A stretch of DNA of 32,464 bases from Spirochaetaceae bacterium. GTDB taxonomy: Bacteria > Spirochaetota > Spirochaetia > Treponematales > Treponemataceae. The translations under genes and the position numbers were made by a program. The notes under the pieces were generated by a model. The model had not been told where the DNA came from and searched no databases. It was given only the letters and a program-made list of their open reading frames with translations. Shown here piece after piece: positions 16,148-24,672 of the stretch (the stretch's first letter is position 1; every line of letters starts with the position of its first letter). The stretch is from contig JAGAAX010000058.1 of the NCBI GenBank assembly GCA_017614995.1, positions 1 to 32,464 of the forward strand, in the 5' to 3' direction.

Positions 16148-18136
16148 ATGCTTATGACACAATTCAAACGGCTGTTATTCTGTTTTATTGTTTCTTTTAT
16201 CCTTTTTAATTCCAGCATATTTCCTCAAATGAGAACCTCTCACATAGACTCAGACAGCATATACAGTTTTTTTGAAACAAAAGGCATAAAGCCAGAAATT
16301 CTTCCGAATAAATCCAAAAACACAGTTTTTCCATACAACATAATTCTTGATTTTCCAAATAAAGAGGCGCTTCTCTCACCGGATTCTGAAAACGGGAAAG
16401 AGAGCAAAACATTGATAATTGCGGCAGCACAGGAAGACATTCCGCTGTTTTTAGACGAACTTTCTTCATACGTGGAATATCTGAAAAGTGCCCCGCTCCC
16501 AATTAACGTGAAAATAGTGCTTACCGCAGGCGATACTTCGGCAGTAAGACAGCCCGGCGCATTGCAGACACAAACTCTAGAAGGAACAAACGTGTTTCTT
16601 GCAAGTCTTGATTCATCAAAGCAGTACACTGCACTTCTTTTGAACATAAGAAACATAATGATGACAAGAACCAGAAACATTCTGGTTACGCCCGGCATTC
16701 CGTATAAAGCAGCACCTTCATGGCTGCTTGAATCAATAATTGAGTCCTGCAAAAAAAAGGATATTCCGCTTAAAGTTGACGGACTTTTCATTTCATTTTA
16801 CCGCGCAGGCTTAATACAGGCAAACCCCAAACTCGAGGCATATTTCAACGAAAACATACCGGCTGTTCTTATAGAAAGCTCATCTACAGACATTTTTGAC
16901 GCGCTTCCGGCTCTTACACAGTCTATATCTGAATCTGCCCAAAAAGAATGGGATTATCACTACAGTATGATTACAGCCGGAGAAAAGACCGTCTTTATTC
17001 CTGAAATTGTTCTTTTAATTATTCTGCTTGTAACAACCGCCGCTACTTTATTATATTTGTGTATTTTTTCGCTCTTTTTAAGAAAAAACATTATGACGCA
17101 CATAAGTGCAATGAAAAAATCATGGTATCTTCTGCCATTGATGATTGTCATTACATGGCTTTTGTTCTATGCGGCACAGCTTCTTGCAAAGCAATTATAC
17201 CCAAACTGGTTCTTTCATCTTTTTGCGGCAAGCATTCTGAAAGCTTCGCTTGCATTTCTGCTCTTTGCTATTCTGGCTTTATTCCACAGGCTGATTCCGC
17301 TGCCTACAAATGATTTTGCTTATGCGTGGCTTCTGGTAATAATCTGTCTGGCAAATCTTTTCATTTTTTCGTCTTTCGACCTTTCGCTGCTTTTGATTTT
17401 TGATACTGAGCTGATAATATCTTTGATTTTCTTGAAAATTAAGCATATCTTTCCGATGCTCATAATCGGTTTAATAATGGTTCTTCCGATTGCGTTTATT
17501 GCATTTGCAATTTTTACCATGCCGAGACAGAACATTCTTTACAGATTTTTTAATGCATCGCTGGCTGAAAACGCACTGACTGCATTTTTGATTCTTCCTG
17601 TTGAATTCACATGGGTACGCATAATTGCAAAGTTCGGCATTTTAGGGAAAAACCTGCGCAACAGGCATTTCCCATATATCATAAGTGTTGCAATATTTTT
17701 GACGGCGGCTGTCTCTGCGGTGATTATCTTTCAAAACAACCGCAGTCAGAGGTTTGCATTTTCTTCTCAGACAAGAACCGGATTTCCGCAAACTAACGCT
17801 CTTGACTTTAATGTTTCGCGCTCAAAAATCATGAACCGGAACAGAATTGACCTTGAGATAAACTCAAGCGAAATGTTCCTCAAGCTGGATATAAAGGTTT
17901 CAGCCGAAAACGGAATTGCAATCTACGATGCGAATTTTCCGTTTCAGGCGTTGAACGGCAACCATGAAGCTTCGTTTATTTTAGGCGATTATCCGCCGAA
18001 TCCGTTCATCGTTCAGTTTACATGCGAAAGCGGCATTCCAATAACAATTGAAGTAACCGCCTACTTAAAGACGAAAGAATCCGGCACTGTGCAGGAAACA
18101 AAGACATTGACAGTTGAGCCAACCGGAGAAAACTGA
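16148..18136 (+). CDS. Large multi-pass membrane protein, function unknown
   Basis: 662 residues. A signal-like start (about 1-26) is followed by a soluble extracytoplasmic domain (about 27-280) with an alternating strand-helix pattern (KTLIIAAAQEDIPLFLDELS, PINVKIVLTAGDTS, ILVTPGIPYKAAPSWLLE). About eight hydrophobic segments (about 283-550) come next, then a C-terminal soluble beta domain. The N-terminal part faintly recalls the M28/GAA1 peptidase-like fold by its strand order, but none of the zinc ligands of M28 is visible, so any such domain would be non-catalytic. The TGA overlaps the dinB ATG by one base, showing co-translation. Confidence 0.75.
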   Translation: MLMTQFKRLLFCFIVSFILFNSSIFPQMRTSHIDSDSIYSFFETKGIKPEILPNKSKNTVFPYNIILDFPNKEALLSPDSENGKESKTLIIAAAQEDIPLFLDELSSYVEYLKSAPLPINVKIVLTAGDTSAVRQPGALQTQTLEGTNVFLASLDSSKQYTALLLNIRNIMMTRTRNILVTPGIPYKAAPSWLLESIIESCKKKDIPLKVDGLFISFYRAGLIQANPKLEAYFNENIPAVLIESSSTDIFDALPALTQSISESAQKEWDYHYSMITAGEKTVFIPEIVLLIILLVTTAATLLYLCIFSLFLRKNIMTHISAMKKSWYLLPLMIVITWLLFYAAQLLAKQLYPNWFFHLFAASILKASLAFLLFAILALFHRLIPLPTNDFAYAWLLVIICLANLFIFSSFDLSLLLIFDTELIISLIFLKIKHIFPMLIIGLIMVLPIAFIAFAIFTMPRQNILYRFFNASLAENALTAFLILPVEFTWVRIIAKFGILGKNLRNRHFPYIISVAIFLTAAVSAVIIFQNNRSQRFAFSSQTRTGFPQTNALDFNVSRSKIMNRNRIDLEINSSEMFLKLDIKVSAENGIAIYDANFPFQALNGNHEASFILGDYPPNPFIVQFTCESGIPITIEVTAYLKTKESGTVQETKTLTVEPTGEN

Positions 18137-19314
18137 TGTTTCTTCATGTAGACCTTGACGCATTTTTTGCGTCTGTCGAGCAGCTTGATTTTCCGCAATA
18201 CAGAGGCAAGCCCGTAATAGTCGGCGGCGACCCGGATTCGCGCCGTAGTATTGTCTCAACCTGCTCGTATGAGGCACGTAAATTCGGCGTACACTCGGCA
18301 ATGAGCGCGGCACAGGCAAAGCTTCTCTGCCCGGACGGCATCTTTTTGAGGGTGCGCATGAGCCGCTACCACGAAAAATCGAAAGAAGTTATGAGCATTT
18401 TTGACGAGTTTTCACCCGATGTTCAACAGATGTCAATCGATGAAGCTTTTATCGACTTAACCGGAACGGAGCGGCTTTTCGGGCCGCCTGAAAAAACGGC
18501 GGTGAGGCTAAAAGACGAGGTAAAAAAACGCACAGGGCTTACTGTCTCTGTCGGGCTTGCGTCAAACAAATATGTTGCAAAAGTCGCTTCCGGGATTTCA
18601 AAGCCGGACGGTTTCTGCTACGTCAAAAGCGGCGGTGAAGCTGAATTTATGCAGTCGCTTCCTTTAGAAAAACTTTGGGGTGCAGGGCCTAAAACATTGA
18701 GCAGGCTGCGCGATTCGGGCTTTTTTTCTATAAGGGAAATTGCGAACGTCTCAGAAGAAGCGCTTCAAAAAGTGTTCGGCAATTCGGGCGGTACATTTCT
18801 CTTTAATGCAAGTCATGGGCTTGCGGCAGAGACTTTTAACACAGAAACCAAGAACCACTCAATAAGCGCGGAGCACACCTACCCCTACGATTTGACCGAC
18901 CCATACATTATAGAAACCGCATTAATGCAGCTCTGCGAAGAAGTGCGCTACAGAACAGAGACAGAAGGCTTTTACAGCAAGACGGTTCACTTGAAAATAC
19001 GCTACGGAGATTTTTCCACAACTGGAATTCAAAAAACCTTTCAGTCTGATGTAGACACTTTTGATTTTCTTTTTAAGGCGGTTAAAGAGCTTTTTTATTC
19101 AAAATGGCATCAAGGCTACGGAATAAGGCTGCTCGGCGTGTGTATGCAGAACTGCTCAAAAACGCCCGACACACAGGGCGAGCTTTTCGATTTTGGCAGC
19201 GACAACCTTCGCAAGCTTGAAAAGACAATTATAAGCCACAACTCAAAAAAGAATGTGCCGAAGATTCAGAAAGCGCGCCTGCTTCCGCAGGCACTGCCCA
19301 AAACCGATGAATGA
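18136..19314 (+). CDS. dinB: DNA polymerase IV (Y family)
   Basis: 392 residues. The N-terminal HVDLDAFFASVE carries Asp6 and the steric-gate Phe11, and MSIDEAFIDLTG carries Asp102/Glu103, completing the metal site. TVSVGLASNKYVAKVASGIS is the usual palm motif; a helix-hairpin-helix and little-finger domain follow. Near the C-terminus TQGELFDF fits the beta-clamp-binding pattern QxxLF. Pol IV performs translesion synthesis and is error-prone. It is translated from an ATG overlapping the stop of the upstream membrane protein, unusual company for a polymerase. No LexA-like site was noticed in front, but the promoter would lie before the upstream gene. Confidence 0.95.
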   Translation: MFLHVDLDAFFASVEQLDFPQYRGKPVIVGGDPDSRRSIVSTCSYEARKFGVHSAMSAAQAKLLCPDGIFLRVRMSRYHEKSKEVMSIFDEFSPDVQQMSIDEAFIDLTGTERLFGPPEKTAVRLKDEVKKRTGLTVSVGLASNKYVAKVASGISKPDGFCYVKSGGEAEFMQSLPLEKLWGAGPKTLSRLRDSGFFSIREIANVSEEALQKVFGNSGGTFLFNASHGLAAETFNTETKNHSISAEHTYPYDLTDPYIIETALMQLCEEVRYRTETEGFYSKTVHLKIRYGDFSTTGIQKTFQSDVDTFDFLFKAVKELFYSKWHQGYGIRLLGVCMQNCSKTPDTQGELFDFGSDNLRKLEKTIISHNSKKNVPKIQKARLLPQALPKTDE

Positions 19315-19329
19315 GCAGCTTTAGTCCAA

Positions 19330-19368
19330 TAAAAAAGGGAATGTCTAAAATAGATTCCGTACTTTTTT
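19330..19368. terminator. Imperfect hairpin with A/T tracts after dinB
   Basis: AAAAAAGGGAATGTCTA and TAGATTCCGTACTTTTTT can pair around a 3-nt loop with small bulges, leaving a T tract on the plus strand (19363-19368) and on the minus strand. This suits termination of dinB, and of the convergent lipoprotein gene in the other direction. Confidence 0.45.
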
Positions 19369-19372
19369 AGCG

Positions 19373-19491
19373 AAAATCGGTTATTGAGCGGAGTCGAAAT
19401 AACCGATTTTATTGTGGCTTCGACTACGCTCAGCCACCGCGCAATCTGCTAATATTTTATGTCATTGCCGTGCTTGACACGGCAATCTGCT
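19373..19491. repeat. Cluster of three intergenic hairpins (repeat-element-like)
   Basis: Hairpin 1: AAAATCGGTTATT (19373-19385) pairs perfectly with AATAACCGATTTT (19398-19410) around a 12-nt loop. Hairpin 2: GTGGCT (19414-19419) with AGCCAC (19432-19437), also a 12-nt loop. Hairpin 3: ATTGCCGTG (19464-19472) with CACGGCAAT (19478-19486), 5-nt loop. GCAATCTGCT is directly repeated at 19441 and 19482. Loop 1 (GAGCGGAGTCGA) is complementary at 11 of 12 positions to loop 2. The compact palindromes in a convergent spacer look like a REP- or MITE-type interspersed repeat. Confidence 0.7.
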
Positions 19492-19493
19492 GA

Positions 19494-21281
19494 TTATCTG
19501 ATTTTGAAGTAATATCTGTCGATGTACAAAATTCTGTTGTTCGCCTTTTTCCACAATGTGCTTGAAGGGTATCTGTCAACAAGCACCTGATAAGACTCTC
19601 TTGATGTGCGGATATTTCTGAAAGGCGCATTCGGCGACTCGTAGAGCTGACCTTTTAAGTACCAGCCCTCGTCTAATTGAGAAGTAGCCTTTTCAAAGAA
19701 GAGATCCAGCATAGAAAGAGATTCTTCATATTTTTTGGTTTCGTACGCCTTTTTTGCAGCTTCCAAAAGCTGTTCTGCCGAATAATCGTTTATGTTGGCA
19801 GGCAGAGACGGAATGCTGGCAGATGCAGTTTCTTTTTTCTCCTGAACTTTGGCAGAAGGCGAAGATTCGTCAATCTGAATTGTTCTGTTTACAGTCTTTT
19901 CAGCCTGTGTCTTCTGTACAGCAACAGTCTGCTCAGGCTCAATCTGCGGCAGCTCTTCGTAAAACAAATCAGGCTGTTCCACAGTCTCTTCTTTGCCGGC
20001 AGAATCTGTCTGCATAGTTTTTGCATAATCGCTCTGAGAATTTGTGTTGCGTCTTGCAGTGTATTTTCTCTGGTTAGGCGGAACAATCTCGCTGTAAAGC
20101 GGTGCAGTCTGGTGCTCGTTGCCCTTGTACTGCTGCGGCAATACTACAACTTCAAGAAAATCGTCTATATAAGTGCCTGTAAGCACGTCCTGCTTATAAA
20201 AGTGAAGAACGGCTGTTCCAGACTGAATTGCCCTCAAAGTAAAGCATGTATCAGCGTTGTCAAGCTCGCGGTTGGCAAAGCTTATCAAATTCTGCGACTC
20301 ATCAACCTCGCCAAGATAAACCCAGCCTGCACCCGGATAGGCAACATCAAGATACTGGTTTACAAGCACTCTAACAGAGCGCGACGGCGTTTTATCAAGC
20401 GTTTCTATTGTATAAGGCGCATCTTCAATGGCAGGTGTCACTTTTGCGGCATCAATTGCAGCCTGACGCTCAAGTGCCTCGCGTCTTGCGGCAGCTTCTG
20501 CAAGAATGCGCTCTTCTTCAGCTTTTTTTGCTTCTTCTCTGCGCTTCTGCTCTGCCTCTTCTTTGCGTTTGCGCTCGGCTTCGTCACGAGCAAGTTTTGC
20601 GGCTTTTTCTTCTTTTTCTTTAGCGCGCTTTGCTTCGGCTTCTGCCTTTTCTTTAGCCTTGCGTTCGTCCTCAGCTTTTTTTGCAGCGGCGCGTTCAGCT
20701 TCTCTGCGCTCGGCTTCAGCCTTGCGTGCGGCGGCAGCTTTTGCCTTGCGCTCTTCTTCAGCCTGTCTTGCAGCCTGACGCTCGGCTTCTCTCTGCTCTG
20801 CCTTTGCCTTTTTTTCAGCTTCGGCAACAGCCTTCTTGCGTTCTTCTTCTAGTTTTTGAGCCGCAATTTTGTCAGCCTTTTCTTTTTCTTCCTGAGCTTT
20901 TTTAGCTTCTGCGGCTTTTGCAGCCTGCTCTTCAGCAGCTTTTTTAGCGGCTAAGCGTTCAGCTTCTCTGCGCTCGGCTTCCTGCTTTTCAATAAGCTCT
21001 CTCTGCTCTCTTGCAGCCTTTGTTTCAGGCGTTTCTCCATGAACTTCTTCATAAGCCGCAATTTCTTCAGGCTCCTGCGGATCAGGAACGGCAAAATCCG
21101 AGTCGGTCTTCAACCAGTCATCGCTCTTTTCGGCAGGCTGTGTCTCGGTCTTTGTGCTTACAGGCTCATCCGAAGTTATTTGAGCTGTTTCTGATGTTCC
21201 CTGCGGCAAAGAAATTTTGCTTGTCTTACATGAAACGATTAACAACGCTATAACAGCAGTTAAAATCAATACTTTTTTCAT
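19494..21281 (-). CDS. TolA-like lipoprotein with long charged helix and TPR-like C-terminus
   Basis: 595 residues. The signal peptide ends LLIVSC, with a lipobox Cys at 18. Residues about 85-290 are almost pure Ala/Glu/Lys/Arg (KKAEEERKAKAAAARKAEAE style), predicted to form a very long single helix or coiled coil like TolA domain II that could span the periplasm. After about 300 a beta-rich domain follows, and the last 100 residues (YSAEQLLEAAKKAYETKKYE, YQVLVDRYPSSTLWKKA) resemble TPR units of the YbgF/BamD type. It overlaps the upstream membrane-protein gene by 4 nt. A role in envelope organisation or cell division is inferred from architecture. Confidence 0.8.
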   Translation of the reverse strand: MKKVLILTAVIALLIVSCKTSKISLPQGTSETAQITSDEPVSTKTETQPAEKSDDWLKTDSDFAVPDPQEPEEIAAYEEVHGETPETKAAREQRELIEKQEAERREAERLAAKKAAEEQAAKAAEAKKAQEEKEKADKIAAQKLEEERKKAVAEAEKKAKAEQREAERQAARQAEEERKAKAAAARKAEAERREAERAAAKKAEDERKAKEKAEAEAKRAKEKEEKAAKLARDEAERKRKEEAEQKRREEAKKAEEERILAEAAARREALERQAAIDAAKVTPAIEDAPYTIETLDKTPSRSVRVLVNQYLDVAYPGAGWVYLGEVDESQNLISFANRELDNADTCFTLRAIQSGTAVLHFYKQDVLTGTYIDDFLEVVVLPQQYKGNEHQTAPLYSEIVPPNQRKYTARRNTNSQSDYAKTMQTDSAGKEETVEQPDLFYEELPQIEPEQTVAVQKTQAEKTVNRTIQIDESSPSAKVQEKKETASASIPSLPANINDYSAEQLLEAAKKAYETKKYEESLSMLDLFFEKATSQLDEGWYLKGQLYESPNAPFRNIRTSRESYQVLVDRYPSSTLWKKANNRILYIDRYYFKIR

Positions 21282-21697
21282 GGAGCAACTCCTAAAATAT
21301 CAGAGATTATTGTATTGTTAGCTTCTTCAATTTCTACAATCATCGAGTCATCGGGCGCTACAAACCATCTATCAACATCTTCTTTAGTCCATGCGTCCTT
21401 CTGTTCTCTATAATACTGAAAAGAATCGCTTATTCCGGGTTCTTTCGGCATTATAAGCGGTTCTTCAAGCGGGGGAATTATATTTTCAAGCTTATTAGTT
21501 TTTGGCTTTGATGAAACCGAAAGTATAACTGAAAGTAACAGCATGACAACAACAAAACCGCAGATACTTCCACAAAGCGTCAGCATTTGCGGCTTGTGAT
21601 TTTGAGAAAATTCCTTAAGATTTCCATGACCGATTGCAAAAGACAAATCGGAGAAGAAATTCTTAACATCATCAAAAACAGTCAGTATACTCTTCAT
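21278..21697 (-). CDS. Small single-span membrane protein
   Basis: 139 residues. A cytoplasmic N-terminus (about 1-37) is followed by one span (about 39-62, LCGSICGFVVVMLLLSVILS) and an acidic extracytoplasmic tail with PPLEEPLIMPKEP and a helical DAWTKEDVDRWFV. No family recognised. It sits 3 bp after smc and overlaps the TolA-like lipoprotein gene by 4 nt (ATGA), so the three form one operon; it may partner the lipoprotein across the envelope. Confidence 0.75.
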   Translation of the reverse strand: MKSILTVFDDVKNFFSDLSFAIGHGNLKEFSQNHKPQMLTLCGSICGFVVVMLLLSVILSVSSKPKTNKLENIIPPLEEPLIMPKEPGISDSFQYYREQKDAWTKEDVDRWFVAPDDSMIVEIEEANNTIISDILGVAP

Positions 21698-21700
21698 AAT

Positions 21701-24604
21701 TTATACTTCCTCTTTTTTTCTTTTCGGCGGGTGCGGCGGAATATATACATTTTCTTCAGGCGGAACATCTTCTTCTATAAAAGGTTCAGCTTCCGCATCC
21801 TGAATAATATTCACCGTACCGGCTTCATTCTCAAGCTTAATGGCAACAGCCTTTGTAACGCCGGATTCTTCCATTGTTATACCGAGCAAAGTGCCTGCGC
21901 CGGTAACTGTCTTTTTGTTATGCGTAATTACAATGTACTGGCTGACATTTGCAAATTCGCGCAATGTCTGCACAAAGCGGATAACATTGTGCTCGTCAAG
22001 CGCGGCATCAATCTCGTCAAGCAGACAGAACGGGCTTGGGCGCACCATGTACGTTGCAAACAGCAGGGCTACAGCCGTCATTGTCTTTTCACCGCCGGAA
22101 CGGAGCGCAATATTCTCAAGCTTCTTTCCTGGCGGCTGCGCCAGAATGTCGATGCCAGACTCAAGCACATTCTGAGGATCTATCAGGCGGAGTTCCGCAC
22201 GTCCACCACCGAATAGACGGCGGAACATATTGTGGAAATTCTTCTTGATAGTGTTGTATGTAGCCAGAAACAATTCTGTAGCTTCTGCCCTTATTTCCTC
22301 TGTAATTCTATTTAAATCATCGCGCGCTTTTTGCAAATCTGCAAGCTGATTATTCAAAAAATCATAGCGTTCTTTTGCGTCGGCGAATTCTTCAACAGCC
22401 ATAAAGTTGACGCTGCCAAGCTCTTTTAAGTGCTGCTTTGCGCTGCTGAGTTTTTCGCGCAAATCTGCCGCCGGAGCAAGTATAGTATACATGCGCTCCT
22501 CAAATTCCATTAAATCGCGTGCATGATTTTCGCGGAAATTTTCTTTTATGTTCTGAATCTTTGTGTCGGCAGTTGCAACTTCAAGCGAAATCTTCTCAAA
22601 CTGAACCTGAACTTTTGAAAGTTCTTCAGTCTTTTTCTTAAGTTCCATCTGACGGCTTGAAACGTCTGAACTTCTGTTCTTTCTGTCGTTTTCGAGCGCG
22701 TCAATCTGCTTTACAAGGCTCTGTCCTTTATGCTCAATTGAAGCCATCTCGCTTTCAATGTCGCAGACCTGCTCGGTTATGTCCTCAAGCCGTTTCTGCT
22801 CGTTGAACAGATCGTTCTCAATATTGTGCAGTTCAGACTGCTTTGCGGTAAGCTCGCGCCTGATAAGTTTAAGCTGGTCTTCTGCAGCCTGAACCTGAGC
22901 ATTCATTTCAGCCTGATTTATGCGCAGATTTTCAAGCGTTTTTCTGTATTCGGCAACTTTCTTAACAAGGTCAGAATTTTCAGAATGAAGAGAAGTAATT
23001 GCCTCGCGTTTTTGCTGAACCTTGTTTTTGTTTTCTGTAATCTTTTGATCCACATGCCGCTTTTTAGTGATAATACCTTCAGGCGACAAAAACTCATCGA
23101 TGAATTCAGGCGAAGTCTTTGCCCAAGCGTCAACTGCTTCAGAAAGCTTTTCTGTCAGTTTTTCAGTTTCTTCAAAAGCGGCAACCGCATTGTCTGCAAA
23201 TTTTTTGATGTCTTCCGCAGAATGGTCTTTAATTGAAGCAAAGTCGCTGAAAATGTTCTTTCTGCCCTGCGCCAGAACCTTAAGCTGACTTACAAGATTG
23301 TTTACCTTGTTTTTTGCCTCTTCGTGAGCAGAAGACGAATAACCTGCGTCTTTAAGCTTTAAGTCAAGTTCTGTAACAATGTCCTCAGTAACAGATTCAA
23401 GCTCCTGCTCAAGCTTAAGCCGTTCAGCGTCAAATTCTGTAATCTCATTCTCATATCTTGCGGCAGTATTGTCGTTTTCAGTTATGCGTGCTTCTGCATT
23501 TGTAATGTTTTCTTCAAATGAAACAATGTTCTGCCGGCTTTCTTCAAGGCGCTTTGTCCTGTCGTGGACAACAGCTTCCTGCTCGTCAACGTCTTCCTGC
23601 AAAGAGTCAATCTGGCTTTCCATTGAAGATTTTCTGCTTTCAAGCACGCTCAAATTGTGCTTTGATTCGTTCTGCCTTTCTACAAGAACTTTTACAAGCT
23701 TTTCTTTTTCGTTCTTCTCAATCTGCAAAGCCAATGCTTCTCTATTCAGGTCGTTAATCGAATTCTGCATTTCATTGACTTCGTCCATGTGCTCTTCAAG
23801 AAGGGCGTTTATGTCTTCAATCTGTGTGCGGATGTCATTTCTTTTTGCTGTTAATGTTTCAAGCTCTTTCTTGTAGCGGTCGCTGTCCTGCGTAACATTT
23901 TTTAAATTTATAAGCTGAATATCAAGCTCATAAGAGAATATTTCATCTTTTAACTGGCGGTACTTTGTCGTTTTTTCAGCCTGAACTTTTAAACTCTCGT
24001 AAGAGCGCTTTACTTCGCCTAAAATGCCCTCAATCTGGCGCATATTTTCTTCGGTGCGCTCAAGCTTGTGTTCTGCCTCGGCTCTCTTTACCTTGAATCT
24101 GGTAATTCCGGCAGCTTCTTCAAAAAGATAGCGGCGGTCTTCAGGCTTAGACGACAAAACCTGGTCGATTTTGCCCTGCTCCATTACTGAATACGCAGCC
24201 TTGCCGACACCTGTATCCCAGAAAAGCTCCTGCACTTCTTTCAGGCGTGCGGGCACATTATTGATAAAATATTCGCCTTCGCCTGAACGGTAAAGACGTC
24301 TTTTTATGGTTATTTCGCTTACATCAAGCGGCAGCAGGTTCTTTTCATTTGAAATTGTGAGTGATACTTCGGCGACATTCAATGCAGGGCGTTTTTCTGT
24401 GCCGTTAAAGATGATATCTTCTCTTTTTTCGGCGCGCATACTTTTGGCAGACTGCTCGCCCAAAACCCATTTTATAGCGTCAACAACATTAGATTTTCCA
24501 CATCCGTTTGGGCCTAATAAGGCAGTTATACCGTCTGCAAACTCAAAATGAGTTTTATCTGCAAAAGATTTAAATCCAAATATATCAAGATACTTTAAAA
24601 ACAC
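21701..24604 (-). CDS. smc: SMC chromosome-segregation ATPase, short form without a recognisable hinge
   Basis: 967 residues against about 1150-1200 for typical bacterial SMC. Head part 1: Walker A LLGPNGCGKSNVVDAI (about 29-44) and the FEEAAGI segment near 161-167. Coiled coils run from about 170 to 410 and 515 to 740. Head part 2: signature LRSGGEKTM (834-842), Walker B CLLDEIDAALDE (Asp863, Glu864) and VITHNKKTV. The central 410-515 is helical and lacks the glycine-rich hinge seen in other SMC proteins. GTG start with AGGG 6 nt upstream. The C-terminus is extended and acidic then basic (PPHPPKRKK). It organises and segregates the chromosome, usually with ScpA/B. Confidence 0.93.
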   Translation of the reverse strand: MFLKYLDIFGFKSFADKTHFEFADGITALLGPNGCGKSNVVDAIKWVLGEQSAKSMRAEKREDIIFNGTEKRPALNVAEVSLTISNEKNLLPLDVSEITIKRRLYRSGEGEYFINNVPARLKEVQELFWDTGVGKAAYSVMEQGKIDQVLSSKPEDRRYLFEEAAGITRFKVKRAEAEHKLERTEENMRQIEGILGEVKRSYESLKVQAEKTTKYRQLKDEIFSYELDIQLINLKNVTQDSDRYKKELETLTAKRNDIRTQIEDINALLEEHMDEVNEMQNSINDLNREALALQIEKNEKEKLVKVLVERQNESKHNLSVLESRKSSMESQIDSLQEDVDEQEAVVHDRTKRLEESRQNIVSFEENITNAEARITENDNTAARYENEITEFDAERLKLEQELESVTEDIVTELDLKLKDAGYSSSAHEEAKNKVNNLVSQLKVLAQGRKNIFSDFASIKDHSAEDIKKFADNAVAAFEETEKLTEKLSEAVDAWAKTSPEFIDEFLSPEGIITKKRHVDQKITENKNKVQQKREAITSLHSENSDLVKKVAEYRKTLENLRINQAEMNAQVQAAEDQLKLIRRELTAKQSELHNIENDLFNEQKRLEDITEQVCDIESEMASIEHKGQSLVKQIDALENDRKNRSSDVSSRQMELKKKTEELSKVQVQFEKISLEVATADTKIQNIKENFRENHARDLMEFEERMYTILAPAADLREKLSSAKQHLKELGSVNFMAVEEFADAKERYDFLNNQLADLQKARDDLNRITEEIRAEATELFLATYNTIKKNFHNMFRRLFGGGRAELRLIDPQNVLESGIDILAQPPGKKLENIALRSGGEKTMTAVALLFATYMVRPSPFCLLDEIDAALDEHNVIRFVQTLREFANVSQYIVITHNKKTVTGAGTLLGITMEESGVTKAVAIKLENEAGTVNIIQDAEAEPFIEEDVPPEENVYIPPHPPKRKKEEV

Positions 24605-24643
24605 AACAAACCCTAATATTTACTTAATGTACACGTATTTAAC

Positions 24644-24672
24644 ATTATAACCTTTTTTTCTGCTTACATCAA
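24644..24672 (-). promoter_or_regulatory. Promoter of smc operon
   Basis: On the minus strand TTGATG, a 17-bp spacer and a perfect TATAAT (24644-24649) lie about 40 bp before the smc GTG. The -35 overlaps the stop region of the upstream ATPase gene, so smc can be transcribed independently of it. Confidence 0.65.

Noticed and set aside
16148-17000. N-terminal domain of the membrane protein as an active M28 peptidase
   Set aside because: Only the general strand-helix order suggests it; no zinc-ligand His/Asp/Glu set is visible.
19677-20852. Plus-strand frame of 391 codons
   Set aside because: Antisense to the Ala/Glu/Lys-rich TolA-like helix; the low-complexity codons avoid stops in the complement. 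Product is a Phe/Leu/Cys/Ser-rich string without domains.
23379-23876. Plus-strand frame of 165 codons inside smc
   Set aside because: Antisense of coiled-coil codons; Ser/Phe-rich product, no start signals.
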